DNA from: Pseudomonadota bacterium
GTDB taxonomy: Bacteria > Pseudomonadota > Gammaproteobacteria > Burkholderiales > Burkholderiaceae_C
DNA: 18,491 nucleotides
Reading direction: 5' to 3'
NCBI GenBank assembly: GCA_023390985.1
Contig: JAEWBU010000176.1
Coordinates: 1-18,491, forward strand
Made by a program: the position numbers and the translations under genes. The notes beneath the pieces are model-generated. The model ran no database searches. It was not told the origin of the DNA and saw only the letters and a list, made by a program, of their open reading frames with translations. Position 1 is the first letter of the stretch, and each line of letters begins with the position of its first letter. Positions 7,108 to 14,866 of the stretch are shown piece by piece.

Positions 7108-7200
7108 GTCATTCCCGCGGAGGCGGGAATCCAGAGCTTCCGCGTTCAGTGGCGCTCTATGGAGATGGAAGCACTGGATCCCCGCCTCCGCGGGGATGAC
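7108..7200. repeat. Paired-hairpin intergenic repeat, copy 2
   Basis: The left arm, 7108-7140, contains ATTCCCGCGGAGGCGGGAAT at 7111-7130. The right arm, 7168-7200, contains the ATCCCC...GGGGAT version. The two arms pair over 33 bp with few mismatches. The element occupies most of the gap between the convergent queG and AEC-permease genes (7087-7210), where it could serve as a two-way transcription stop. It is the same family as copies 1 and 3. Confidence 0.85.
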
Positions 7201-7210
7201 GGGCATTCAG

Positions 7211-8116
7211 CTACCGCAAAACTCCGAGCGCGAACGTCAGGCTGGCCACGCCGAGCAGCGTCGACAGCGTCACCAGCCCCGCCACGTACGACCCGTTGTA
7301 GCCCATCCGCGATGCCAGCACGTAAGCGCTGGAAGCGGTGGGCAGGGCCGAGAACGCGAGCAGCACCGCGGCCTGCGCCGCATCGAGCTTGAACAGCAGC
7401 ACCAGCCCCGCCGCCACGAGAGGCAGCAGCAGGTGCCGGATCGCGAGCACCGACACGGTCAGCGTGCGCGCCTGCGCCAGGCTGCCGAACTGCATGCCCG
7501 CGCCCGCCGCCATCAGGCCGAGCGCGAGCGAGCTGCCGCCGATGCGATTCACCGTCGGCTCCAGCCAGGTCGGCACGGAGAGGCCGAGCAGGTTGGCGGC
7601 GAGCGCCGTGCCGGTCGCGATGATCAGCGGGTTGCGCGCCAGCGCCGCGAGGAAGCCCGTCTTCGAATGCCGTGCCATCGGCCACACCGCGCCGATGTTG
7701 AACAGCGGAACGCACACGCCGATCAGCACCGCGATCAGCTGCAGGCCCTGCGCGCCCGCCAGCCGCTCGGCCAGCGCCAGGCCGATGAAGGAATTGAAGC
7801 GGAACGCGATCTGCGCCGCCGCCGCATGCTCGCGCCGGTCGACCAGCTTCCGCAGCCCGGGCAGATGGGGAATGGCATACGCCATCGCGATGCCCGAGAT
7901 GCCGAGCAGCAGCCCGGCGCCGATCAGGCCGGAGGCGGCGTCCAGGTCGAGCGGCGCCCGCACGATGGACTGGAACAGCAGGATGGGAAACAGAACGTAG
8001 TACACGAGGCTCTCGACCTGCTCCCAGACGGTGCGGTCGAGGGCGGTGTATCGGCAGATCAGGTAACCGGTCGCGATGAGCGAGAAGTCGGGAAAGAGAA
8101 GGCGGGCGAACTCCAC
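7211..8116 (-). CDS. AEC-family transporter (auxin efflux carrier / malonate-malate permease type)
   Basis: A 301-residue inner-membrane protein with about ten hydrophobic segments in two groups of five. The first group is roughly residues 5-160 and the second about 165-300, matching the AEC (Mem_trans) family length and layout. Typical family features are the internal FRFNSFIGLALAERL (104-118), NPLIIATGTALAANLLGL (about 166-183) and PTASSAYVLASRMGYN (about 259-274) near the end. Bacterial members move small organic acids such as malonate or malate; the substrate here is unknown. The start is GTG at 8116 (plus-strand CAC 8114-8116). It is divergent from the Bug gene at 8231 and convergent with queG. 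It stands alone with no evident operon. Confidence 0.85.
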   Translation of the reverse strand: MEFARLLFPDFSLIATGYLICRYTALDRTVWEQVESLVYYVLFPILLFQSIVRAPLDLDAASGLIGAGLLLGISGIAMAYAIPHLPGLRKLVDRREHAAAAQIAFRFNSFIGLALAERLAGAQGLQLIAVLIGVCVPLFNIGAVWPMARHSKTGFLAALARNPLIIATGTALAANLLGLSVPTWLEPTVNRIGGSSLALGLMAAGAGMQFGSLAQARTLTVSVLAIRHLLLPLVAAGLVLLFKLDAAQAAVLLAFSALPTASSAYVLASRMGYNGSYVAGLVTLSTLLGVASLTFALGVLR

Positions 8117-8230
8117 CGTTCGAGCATAGCCGTTGCGGGTTCTCCCTTATGCGTAATCCGCAGTCTTGTGATGCAAGGACTTTCGGTAGGATTCGCGGTT
8201 TCATCGCCGACGAAACACAAGGAGAGATCG

Positions 8231-9205
8231 ATGCAACGCCGTGACTGGATCGCCTTCGCCGCCGCTGCCCTGTCGGCAGCCGCCGCGGGCCCCCTGCTGG
8301 CCCAGGGTTATCCGAACAAGCCCGTCAAGCTGGTGGTGCCGTTCGCGCCGGGCGGCACGACCGACATCATCGCCCGCGTGATGTCCGAGCCCCTGGGCAA
8401 GAACCTGGGCCAGAACGTCATCGTGGAGAACAAGGCCGGCGGCGGCGGCGTCATCGGCGCCACCGAGACGATGCGCGCCACGCCGGACGGCTACTCGCTG
8501 GGCGTCGCCACCGTGTCCACCACCGCGGCGAACCCGGCGATCAACCCGAAGATCCCGTACAACCCGACCACGGACTTCACCCCGATCATCAACATCGCGG
8601 CGACGCCCAACATCATCGCGGTGAATCCCAACTTCCCGGCCAAGGACTACAAGTCCTTCATCGCGGAACTGAAGAAGAGCCCGGGCAAGTACTCCTACTC
8701 CTCCTCCGGCACCGGCGGCATCGGCCACCTGCAGATGGAGCTGTTCAAGGCGATGTCGGGCACCTTCGTGATCCACATCCCGTACCGCGGCGCGGGCCCG
8801 GCGCTGAACGACACCGTGGCCGGCCAGGTGCCGATGATCTTCGACAACCTGCCCTCGGCGCTGCCCTTCATCAAGGACGGCCGCCTGGTGCCGATCGTGG
8901 TGGCCGCGCCCCAGCGCCTGAAGGAACTGCCGAACGTGCCCACCTTCAAGGAAGTGGGCCTGGAGCCGGTGAACCGCATGGCCTACTACGGCATCCTCGG
9001 CCCCAAGGGCCTGCCCAAGGAAGTGGTCGACAAGGTCCACGCCGCCGCCGTCAAGTCGCTGCAGGAGCCGGCGGTGCGCAAGCGCATCGAGGACACCGGT
9101 TCGCTGATCATCGCCAACACGCCCGACGAGTTCGCCCAGCAGATCAAGGCGGAGTACGACGTCTACAAGAAGGTCGTCGACAGCGCCAAGCTGAAGCTCG
9201 ACTGA
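8231..9205 (+). CDS. Bug-family periplasmic solute-binding protein (tripartite tricarboxylate transporter, TctC-like)
   Basis: A 324-residue exported binding protein. The signal peptide (about 1-25, MQRRDWIAF plus an Ala-rich core, possibly Tat-like) is followed by the family hallmark YPNKPVKLVVPFAPGGTTD (27-45) and ENKAGGGGVIGA. The middle has the ligand-loop motif SSGTGGIGHLQMELF and IPYRGAGPALNDTVAGQV. ATG 8231 has AAGGAG at 8219-8224. Bug proteins bind carboxylates, amino acids or aromatic acids for TctAB uptake or sensing; the ligand cannot be read from sequence. No TctA or TctB gene is near, as is common for the many orphan Bug genes of Burkholderiales. xerD starts 19 bp after its stop. 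Confidence 0.92.
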   Translation: MQRRDWIAFAAAALSAAAAGPLLAQGYPNKPVKLVVPFAPGGTTDIIARVMSEPLGKNLGQNVIVENKAGGGGVIGATETMRATPDGYSLGVATVSTTAANPAINPKIPYNPTTDFTPIINIAATPNIIAVNPNFPAKDYKSFIAELKKSPGKYSYSSSGTGGIGHLQMELFKAMSGTFVIHIPYRGAGPALNDTVAGQVPMIFDNLPSALPFIKDGRLVPIVVAAPQRLKELPNVPTFKEVGLEPVNRMAYYGILGPKGLPKEVVDKVHAAAVKSLQEPAVRKRIEDTGSLIIANTPDEFAQQIKAEYDVYKKVVDSAKLKLD

Positions 9206-9224
9206 GGCCGGCCGCTCGCAGCGA

Positions 9225-10151
9225 ATGCCCGCCGCGACCGCCAACCGCAGCAAGCCGCCCCCGGGCGGCTTGTTCGCTTCCATCGACGACTTCATCGACG
9301 CGCTCTGGCTCGAGGAGGGCCTGTCGCGCAACACGCTGGCCGCCTACCGGCGCGACCTGACGCTGTACGCGCGCTGGCTGCAGGCCCGCGGCGGCAGCCT
9401 GGAGGCGACGGCCAGGCACGATCTGCAGGCCTACTTCGCCGCGCGCCACTCCGTCACCAAGGCCAGCACGGCCAACCGGCGCCTCACCGTTTTCAAGCGC
9501 TACTTCCGCTGGGCCCTGCGCGAGCGCCGCATCACCGAAGACCCGACGCTGCAGCTGGAGCCCGCCAAGCGCGCTCCGCGCATGCCCAAGACGCTGACCG
9601 AGTCGCAGGTCGAGGCGCTGCTCGCCGCGCCCGACGTCGACACGCCGCTGGGCCTGCGCGACCGCACCATGCTGGAACTCATCTACGCCAGCGGGCTGCG
9701 CGTCAGCGAGCTGGTGACGCTGAAGGTGATCCACCTGAGCATGGCCGACCACGTGGTTCGCGTGATGGGCAAGGGCGGCAAGGAGCGGCTGGTGCCGTTC
9801 GGCCAGCACGCGCGCGACTGGATCGAGCGCTACCTGGCGCAGGCCAGGAGCGAGATCCTGGGCGGCCGGCAGACCGAGGACCTGTTCGTCACCGCGCGCG
9901 GCCACGGCATGACGCGCGCGATGTTCTGGGTGCTGGTGCGCAAGTACGCCAAGGCGGCGGGCGTCACCGCGCCGCTGTCGCCGCACACGCTGCGGCACGC
10001 CTTCGCCACCCACCTGCTGAACCACGGCGCCGACCTGCGGGCGGTGCAGATGCTGCTGGGCCACGCCGACATCTCCACCACCACCATCTACACCCACGTG
10101 GCGCGCGAGCGCCTGCGCCAGCTGCACGGGCAGCACCATCCGCGGGGCTGA
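9225..10151 (+). CDS. xerD: Site-specific tyrosine recombinase XerD
   Basis: A 308-residue recombinase that, with XerC and FtsK, resolves chromosome dimers at dif. The SAM-like N-terminal domain (about 18-110, IDDFIDALWLEEGLSRNTLAAYRRDL, quoted positions 20-45) precedes the catalytic domain. The active-site set is complete: Arg159 (ASGLRVSEL), Lys183 (MGKGGKERLV), His254 and Arg257 (SPHTLRHAFATHLL), His280 (LLGHADIS) and Tyr289 (TTIYTHV). The ending RLRQLHGQHHPRG matches XerD rather than XerC. Length is normal and there is no sign of an integrated element, so this is the housekeeping enzyme, not an integrase. The start follows the Bug stop by 19 bp without a clear Shine-Dalgarno. Confidence 0.95.
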   Translation: MPAATANRSKPPPGGLFASIDDFIDALWLEEGLSRNTLAAYRRDLTLYARWLQARGGSLEATARHDLQAYFAARHSVTKASTANRRLTVFKRYFRWALRERRITEDPTLQLEPAKRAPRMPKTLTESQVEALLAAPDVDTPLGLRDRTMLELIYASGLRVSELVTLKVIHLSMADHVVRVMGKGGKERLVPFGQHARDWIERYLAQARSEILGGRQTEDLFVTARGHGMTRAMFWVLVRKYAKAAGVTAPLSPHTLRHAFATHLLNHGADLRAVQMLLGHADISTTTIYTHVARERLRQLHGQHHPRG

Positions 10152-10170
10152 GCGCACTGCGCCGGCACCG

Positions 10171-10198
10171 CGCAAAGGCGACCGACGCCTGCCTTGCG
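10171..10198. terminator. Hairpin downstream of xerD, possible terminator
   Basis: AGGCG (10176-10180) pairs with CGCCT (10186-10190). CGCAA (10171-10175) pairs with TTGCG (10194-10198) across a 3-base bulge. No T-run follows. The hairpin starts 19 bp after the xerD stop, so a terminator role is plausible but weak. Confidence 0.35.
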
Positions 10199-10282
10199 TG
10201 TCATCGACGAATGACTTTCATCGTTCCTTTGCGTTTGCCTTAGGCGCAAACATCAGGTCCCTCTGGAAACTGGATCTGACGC

Positions 10283-11515
10283 ATGGAACATCTCGAAGGT
10301 AGCTCAAGGGGGCGTCGTGGAGTGGCGCTGCTCTGCTTGCTGGTATCCGCCTGTGGGGGCGGAAGCGATTCACGGTCGCCCGTCTCCGCTCCGCCGGCGA
10401 CCTCCCCCGCACCGGCACCGGTCCCAGTGCCCGCACCCGCCCCCGTGCCGCCTCCACCTGCCGTGCAGTGGGGCATCTTCCGGCCTGCATCTCAGGTGAT
10501 CGGACAGGGTTCCTTCGAGGCCAGGGTGATCGATCCAGATGCGGCCGTGTCACTGAATCGCCCGCAAGGGGCGGTGGCAGTTTCCGCGGCGGGTGACTTG
10601 TACGTGGTCGAAACGCCCAATGACCGGCGCCTCAACATCTTCATCGACTACCAGAACTCGCCCATCGGCAGCGCGCCTGATTTCAGTATGAGTTTCAGCG
10701 AGCCGCTCAACTCTGCATCCATAAGCGGTGGAAAGCTCTTTCTCCCGGGATACGACAGCGTGCTGTACTACGACGCCGTTCCCGCGACCCTACCCAACCC
10801 GATCAGCAATTTCGTTGGCAATAGGTCGAGAGGTTGCTTTGCGCGCGATGTCGCGAGCGCAACGTCCGCTCAGCTGACCCCTGACAACCGGCTCGTGGTC
10901 GCGGACCACGAAAACCACCGAGTTCTGATCTATGACCAACTCCCCAATCACCTCGGTCAGGAAACGCTGCCGTCAGTTGTGATTGGTCAAACCGATGTCG
11001 CCTCGTGCCAACCTGGTACAGGGTCGTCTTCTTTGAACTATCCCAAAGCCGCTTGGACCGACGGGACGAGATTGATCGTCGCCGACACGGGCAACCATCG
11101 CGTGCTGATCTGGGACAGCCTGCCAACGGGTCAAGCCGCGCCGGCACATCACGTCATCGGGCAGCAGACCATGCGAGGAGACCAGCCCAATGCCGGGCAG
11201 ATTCTTCCATCCGAGTACACGTTGTTCTCACCTGCATCGGTAGACGTCAGTGAAACTGGGCAACTGGCTGTTGCAGATACCGGAAACAATCGCGTCTTGA
11301 TCTGGGACCGCATTCCGCGAACCGACGGGCAACCGGCCAACCATGTGATCGGGCAACCGAATTTCTTGACCGGAGACCAGAACGCCGGCGATGGACTCCT
11401 GACTCCTGGGAACAAGACGTTGAGCGTGCCGACCGGCGTGAAGTTCGACGGACGCAAGCTCATCGTCACGGACACGATGAACTTCCGAGTACTCGTCTGG
11501 CGCGCTCTCGACTGA
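10283..11515 (+). CDS. Lipoprotein with proline-rich stalk and NHL-like beta-propeller
   Basis: A 410-residue secreted protein. Lipobox LVSAC gives a lipidated Cys24. A Ser/Pro/Ala stalk (about 25-60, PAPAPVPVPAPAPVPPPP) leads to about six related repeats. Their core strands are LYVVETPNDRRLNIF (106-120), LFLPGYDSVLYYD (152-164), LVVADHENHRVLIYD (204-218), LIVADTGNHRVLIWD (264-278), LAVADTGNNRVLIWD (328-342) and LIVTDTMNFRVLVWR (393-407). A VIGQ motif recurs at 72-75, 233-236, 291-294 and 355-358. This is the pattern of a six-bladed NHL-type propeller, usually a protein- or ligand-binding surface; no enzyme motif is visible. The gene is by eye less GC-rich than its neighbours and stands alone between xerD and a Bug gene, so it may be acquired. 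ATG 10283 lacks a strong ribosome-binding site. Function unknown. Confidence 0.8.
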   Translation: MEHLEGSSRGRRGVALLCLLVSACGGGSDSRSPVSAPPATSPAPAPVPVPAPAPVPPPPAVQWGIFRPASQVIGQGSFEARVIDPDAAVSLNRPQGAVAVSAAGDLYVVETPNDRRLNIFIDYQNSPIGSAPDFSMSFSEPLNSASISGGKLFLPGYDSVLYYDAVPATLPNPISNFVGNRSRGCFARDVASATSAQLTPDNRLVVADHENHRVLIYDQLPNHLGQETLPSVVIGQTDVASCQPGTGSSSLNYPKAAWTDGTRLIVADTGNHRVLIWDSLPTGQAAPAHHVIGQQTMRGDQPNAGQILPSEYTLFSPASVDVSETGQLAVADTGNNRVLIWDRIPRTDGQPANHVIGQPNFLTGDQNAGDGLLTPGNKTLSVPTGVKFDGRKLIVTDTMNFRVLVWRALD

Positions 11516-11653
11516 ACTTTTGATCCGGCGCCCTTGCTTCGAGATCATTCGTAGGCGCCAGCGTTCGCGCGGCTTCCCCCAGCGCTAGTTGCCGCCCGGG
11601 CGGGGCTGATAACCTTGGGCGCTTTCTCCCCTGAAGTTCCCGAGATTTCCTCC

Positions 11654-12634
11654 ATGTCCGCTTCCCGCCTGACCCGCCGCGGCGCCGTCGCCGCCGCGCT
11701 CGCCACCCTCGCACTGCCCGCAGCGTTCGCGCAGGCCGGCTGGCCGTCGAAACCCGTGCGCATCGTGGTCGCCTACCCGCCCGGCGGCGTCAGCGACGTG
11801 GTGGCGCGCGCGCTCGGCGAGCGCATGGCGACCACGCTGGGCCAGCCGGTGGTGATCGAGAACAAGGCCGGCGCCAGCGGCAGCATCGGCGTGGACGCGG
11901 TGGCCAAGTCCACCGACGGCCACACCTTCGGCTTCGCGGCGATCAGCCCGGTGGCGCTCAACCCGCACCTGGGCAAGTCGCCGTTCGATCCCGCCCGCGA
12001 CATCGTGCCGGTGGCGAGCGTCATGTATTCGCCGGTGCTGCTGCTGGCCACCAGCGCCACGCAGGCCAAGGACATGAAGGAGCTGCTGGCCACCGCCAAG
12101 GCCCAGCCCGGCAGCGTGCGCTGGGCGACCTCGGGCCCGGCCTCGCTCGGCCACGTGATGCTGGAGCAGCTCAAGGCCGGCGCGAAGGTGGACATCACCC
12201 ACATCCCCTACAAGGGCGGCGGCCAGCAGGTCACCGACGCGCTCAGCGGCCAGTTCGAGGTGCTCTCGACCAACGCCGGACCGGCCGTGGCGCAGCACGT
12301 CAAGTCGGGCAAGCTGCGCGTGCTGGCCGTCGGCGCGCCCAGGCGGCTGGACGCCTTCCCGAACGCGCCCACGCTCGAGGAGCTGGGTTTCCCCGCCGCC
12401 AACATGGATTCGCTGTTCGGCCTGGTCGCGCCGGCCGGCACGCCGCCGGCGGTGATCGAGCGGGTCAACGCCGAAGTGAACAGGGCGCTGGCGCATCCCG
12501 ACCTGCGGGCGCGCCTGGTCGCCAGCGACAACGTGCCGACCGGTGGCAGCGCGGCCGAATTCGCCAAGCAGATCGCCAACGAGTCGGAGAACAACGCGCG
12601 CATCATCAAGGCCGCCAACATCCGGAGCGAGTGA
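11654..12634 (+). CDS. Bug-family periplasmic solute-binding protein (second copy)
   Basis: A 326-residue TctC-like binding protein. The signal peptide is about 1-27 (SRLTRRGAVAAALATLALPA, cut near FAQA; the twin Arg allows Tat export). The hallmark WPSKPVRIVVAYPPGGVSD (29-47) is followed by IENKAGASGSIGVDAVAK. Further family motifs are ATSGPASLGHVMLEQL and HIPYKGGGQQVTDALSGQ. It is clearly diverged from the Bug protein at 8231-9205, so this is not a recent duplication. I chose ATG 11654 because it begins the signal peptide; TTG 11615 is the in-frame alternative. It is followed after 11 bp by a dehydratase gene and then an MFS gene, so its ligand may be that enzyme's substrate or a related hydroxy/amino acid. 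No TctAB is nearby. Confidence 0.92.
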   Translation: MSASRLTRRGAVAAALATLALPAAFAQAGWPSKPVRIVVAYPPGGVSDVVARALGERMATTLGQPVVIENKAGASGSIGVDAVAKSTDGHTFGFAAISPVALNPHLGKSPFDPARDIVPVASVMYSPVLLLATSATQAKDMKELLATAKAQPGSVRWATSGPASLGHVMLEQLKAGAKVDITHIPYKGGGQQVTDALSGQFEVLSTNAGPAVAQHVKSGKLRVLAVGAPRRLDAFPNAPTLEELGFPAANMDSLFGLVAPAGTPPAVIERVNAEVNRALAHPDLRARLVASDNVPTGGSAAEFAKQIANESENNARIIKAANIRSE

Positions 12635-12645
12635 GGACACCGACC

Positions 12646-13614
12646 ATGCTGCAATTCGCCGACGTAGAAGCCGCCGCCCGCCGCCTCGAAGGCGTCGCGC
12701 ACCGCACGCCCGTGCTCACCTCGCGCACGCTGGACGACGTGCTGGGCGCGCAGGCCTTCCTCAAGGCCGAGAACCTGCAGCGCATGGGCGCCTTCAAGTT
12801 CCGCGGCGGCTACAACGCGGTGAACTCGCTGACCGACGCCGAGCGCGCCCGCGGCGTGGTCGCGTTCTCCTCCGGCAACCATGCGCAGGCGGTGGCGCTG
12901 GCCGCGCGCCTGCACGCCTGCCGCGCCACCATCGTCATGCCGCACGACGCGCCGGCGCTCAAGATGCAGGCCACCCGCGGCTACGGCGCCGAGGTGGTGG
13001 TGTACGACCGCTACAAGGAAGATCGCGCGGCCATCGCGGCGCGGCTGGTGCAGGAGCAGGGCGCCAACCTGATCCCGCCCTTCGACGACCTGCGCGTGAT
13101 GGCGGGGCAGGGCACGGCGGCGCTGGAACTGGTGCAGGACGTGGGCGCGCTCGACGCGCTGATCGTCTGCGCGGGCGGCGGCGGCTTCCTCTCCGGCTGC
13201 GCGGTCGCGGCGCACCACCTGCTGCCGAAGATCCGCATCTTCGGCGCCGAGCCGGAACGCGGCGACGACATGCGCCGCTCGCTGAAGGAAGGCCGCATCG
13301 TCAGCATCGACGTGCCGCGCACCATCTGCGACGGCCAGCAGACCACGGCGGTGGGCAAGCATCCGTTCGAGGTGATCCAGGCGCTGGTCGAGGACGTGCT
13401 GACGGTGCCCGATCCCGTCGTGGTGGAGGCTATGCGCTTCGCCTTCGAGCGGCTCAAGGTGGTGCTGGAGCCTTCCGGCGCCTGCGCCCTGGCGGCGCTG
13501 ATGCACCACCGCGAGCGCTTCCGGGGCCTGCGCGTGGGCGTCACGCTCTCGGGCGGCAACGTCGGCGCGGACCGCTTCGTGGCGCTGCTCTCGGGCGCCG
13601 AAGCGGTGGACTGA
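12646..13614 (+). CDS. PLP-dependent threonine/serine dehydratase family (possibly threo-3-hydroxyaspartate ammonia-lyase)
   Basis: A 322-residue fold-type II PLP enzyme that would deaminate a hydroxy-amino acid to a keto acid and ammonia. The Schiff-base lysine is Lys51 in GAFKFRGGYN. SSGNHAQ (75-81) is the substrate loop, GGGG (177-180) cups the PLP phosphate and SGGN (302-305) carries Ser302 for the PLP ring nitrogen. It ends at the catalytic domain with no C-terminal ACT-like regulatory region, so it is not biosynthetic IlvA. It fits catabolic threonine/serine dehydratase, serine racemase or threo-3-hydroxy-L-aspartate dehydratase, which sequence alone does not separate. ATG 12646 has GTGAGG 9 bases upstream. 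It sits between a Bug binding protein and an MFS transporter, which suggests uptake and breakdown of one compound. Confidence 0.88.
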   Translation: MLQFADVEAAARRLEGVAHRTPVLTSRTLDDVLGAQAFLKAENLQRMGAFKFRGGYNAVNSLTDAERARGVVAFSSGNHAQAVALAARLHACRATIVMPHDAPALKMQATRGYGAEVVVYDRYKEDRAAIAARLVQEQGANLIPPFDDLRVMAGQGTAALELVQDVGALDALIVCAGGGGFLSGCAVAAHHLLPKIRIFGAEPERGDDMRRSLKEGRIVSIDVPRTICDGQQTTAVGKHPFEVIQALVEDVLTVPDPVVVEAMRFAFERLKVVLEPSGACALAALMHHRERFRGLRVGVTLSGGNVGADRFVALLSGAEAVD

Positions 13615-13630
13615 TCCGCGGCCGAACGCC

Positions 13631-14866
13631 TTGGAATCGACCGCCGCCCACTCCCCCGCGCGTTCCGCCTGGGCCATGCTGCTGGCCCTGATCTGCGGCT
13701 TCGCGCTCAGCCAGGCCTTCCGCACCGTGGCCGCCATCCTGGCGCCGCCGCTGCAGAAGGAGCTGGGCCTCACGCCGGGCCAGCTGGGCGTGTTCGCCGG
13801 CGTCTTCCACTTCGCGTTCGGCGGCCTGCAGCTCTTCATGGGCATGGGCATCGACGTGTGGGGGCCGCGGCGCACCGTGCTCACCGTGTTCCCGCTCGCC
13901 GTCGTCGGCTCGCTGGTCGCGGCCACGTCCGCCGGTTATCCGCAGCTGCTCGTCGGGCAGTTCCTCATCGGCGTGGGTTGCGCGCCGGCCTTCCTGGCCT
14001 GCACCGTGTTCATCTCGCGCCGGTTCGAGGCCGAGCGCTTCGCGGCCGTGAACGGCGCCGCGCTGGGCATAGGCTCGGTCGGCCTGCTCATCACCGGCAC
14101 GCCGCTGGCCTGGATCGTCGAACAGGCTTCATGGCGCGCCGGCTTCTTCACGCTGGCGGCGCTGGCCGCATTGGCGTGGCTGGCCATCCTGCTGCTGGTG
14201 CACGAGTCGGCGGACACGCACCACGAGGCGCCGCCGGCCGGCATGCTGGCCGCGCTGCGCGGCTACGGCGAGCTGTTCGCGCTGCGCCACACCTGGGGCA
14301 TCGTGGTGCTGGCCACCTTCACCTATGCCTCGTTCCTGGCGCTGCGCGGCCTCTGGCTGGGCCCGCTGCTGGTGGAGCGCCACGGCTTCAGCCTGGTGCA
14401 GGCCGGCAACGTGGCGCTGCTGGTGTCGGTGGTCGGCATGTTCGGGCCGCCGCTGTTCGGCCGGCTGGACCCGGGCGACCGGCTGCGCCGCCGCTGGATC
14501 ATCGCCGGCACGCTGGTGGTGGCCGCGATGTTCGGCGCGATGGCCTTCCTGCGATCGGCGGCCGGCGACGTGATCGTGAGCACGGCGATGAGCCTGCTGG
14601 CCGGCTACATCGTGCTGCAGTACGCCGACGTGCGCAGCGCCTACCCGGCACGGATGACCGGCCGCGCGATGGCCGTGTTCACCATGGCCCTGTTCCTCGG
14701 CGTGGCGCTGATGCAGTGGGTGACCGGCCTGGTGGCCGAGGCCGCCCCGCGGTTCGGGGTGGAGACCTACGAAGCGGTGCTGGGCTCGATCGCGCTGCAG
14801 CTCGTGGCGGCGACGGTGGCGTTCAGGCTGCTGCCGGGGCCGCCTACGGGCGGGTCTCCCCGCTGA
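13631..14866 (+). CDS. Major facilitator superfamily (MFS) transporter
   Basis: A 411-residue inner-membrane protein with about twelve hydrophobic helices. The first is MLLALICGFALSQAF (from residue 16). The loop GIDVWGPRRTVL (73-84) after helix 2 is the MFS motif A (G-x3-D-x2-G-x-R). A second-half counterpart, FGRLDPGDRLRRRW, is visible. The substrate is unknown. The start is probably TTG 13631, 16 bp after the dehydratase stop; ATG 13676 would begin directly at helix 1. It appears to be the last gene of the Bug-dehydratase-MFS set. Its 3' end overlaps the convergent DUF455 gene by 23 bp (14844-14866). Confidence 0.87.
   Translation: MESTAAHSPARSAWAMLLALICGFALSQAFRTVAAILAPPLQKELGLTPGQLGVFAGVFHFAFGGLQLFMGMGIDVWGPRRTVLTVFPLAVVGSLVAATSAGYPQLLVGQFLIGVGCAPAFLACTVFISRRFEAERFAAVNGAALGIGSVGLLITGTPLAWIVEQASWRAGFFTLAALAALAWLAILLLVHESADTHHEAPPAGMLAALRGYGELFALRHTWGIVVLATFTYASFLALRGLWLGPLLVERHGFSLVQAGNVALLVSVVGMFGPPLFGRLDPGDRLRRRWIIAGTLVVAAMFGAMAFLRSAAGDVIVSTAMSLLAGYIVLQYADVRSAYPARMTGRAMAVFTMALFLGVALMQWVTGLVAEAAPRFGVETYEAVLGSIALQLVAATVAFRLLPGPPTGGSPR

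Noticed and set aside
8166..8192. TTGTGA - 15 bp - TAGGAT as promoter of the first Bug gene
   Set aside because: The spacer is two bases short and both boxes are imperfect, so it is not distinguishable from chance.
9225..10151. Phage or integron integrase marking a mobile element
   Set aside because: The sequence has XerD-specific features, including the QHHPRG ending. No att repeats, tRNA or cargo genes flank it.
11592..11603. 12-bp palindrome CCGCCCGGGCGG upstream of the second Bug gene as an operator
   Set aside because: A GC-only palindrome of this length is expected by chance in such DNA, and no second copy is seen.
12208..13926. 572-codon minus-strand frame opposite the dehydratase
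   Set aside because: It spans several real plus-strand genes with intact active sites; its composition is that of a GC-rich antisense frame.
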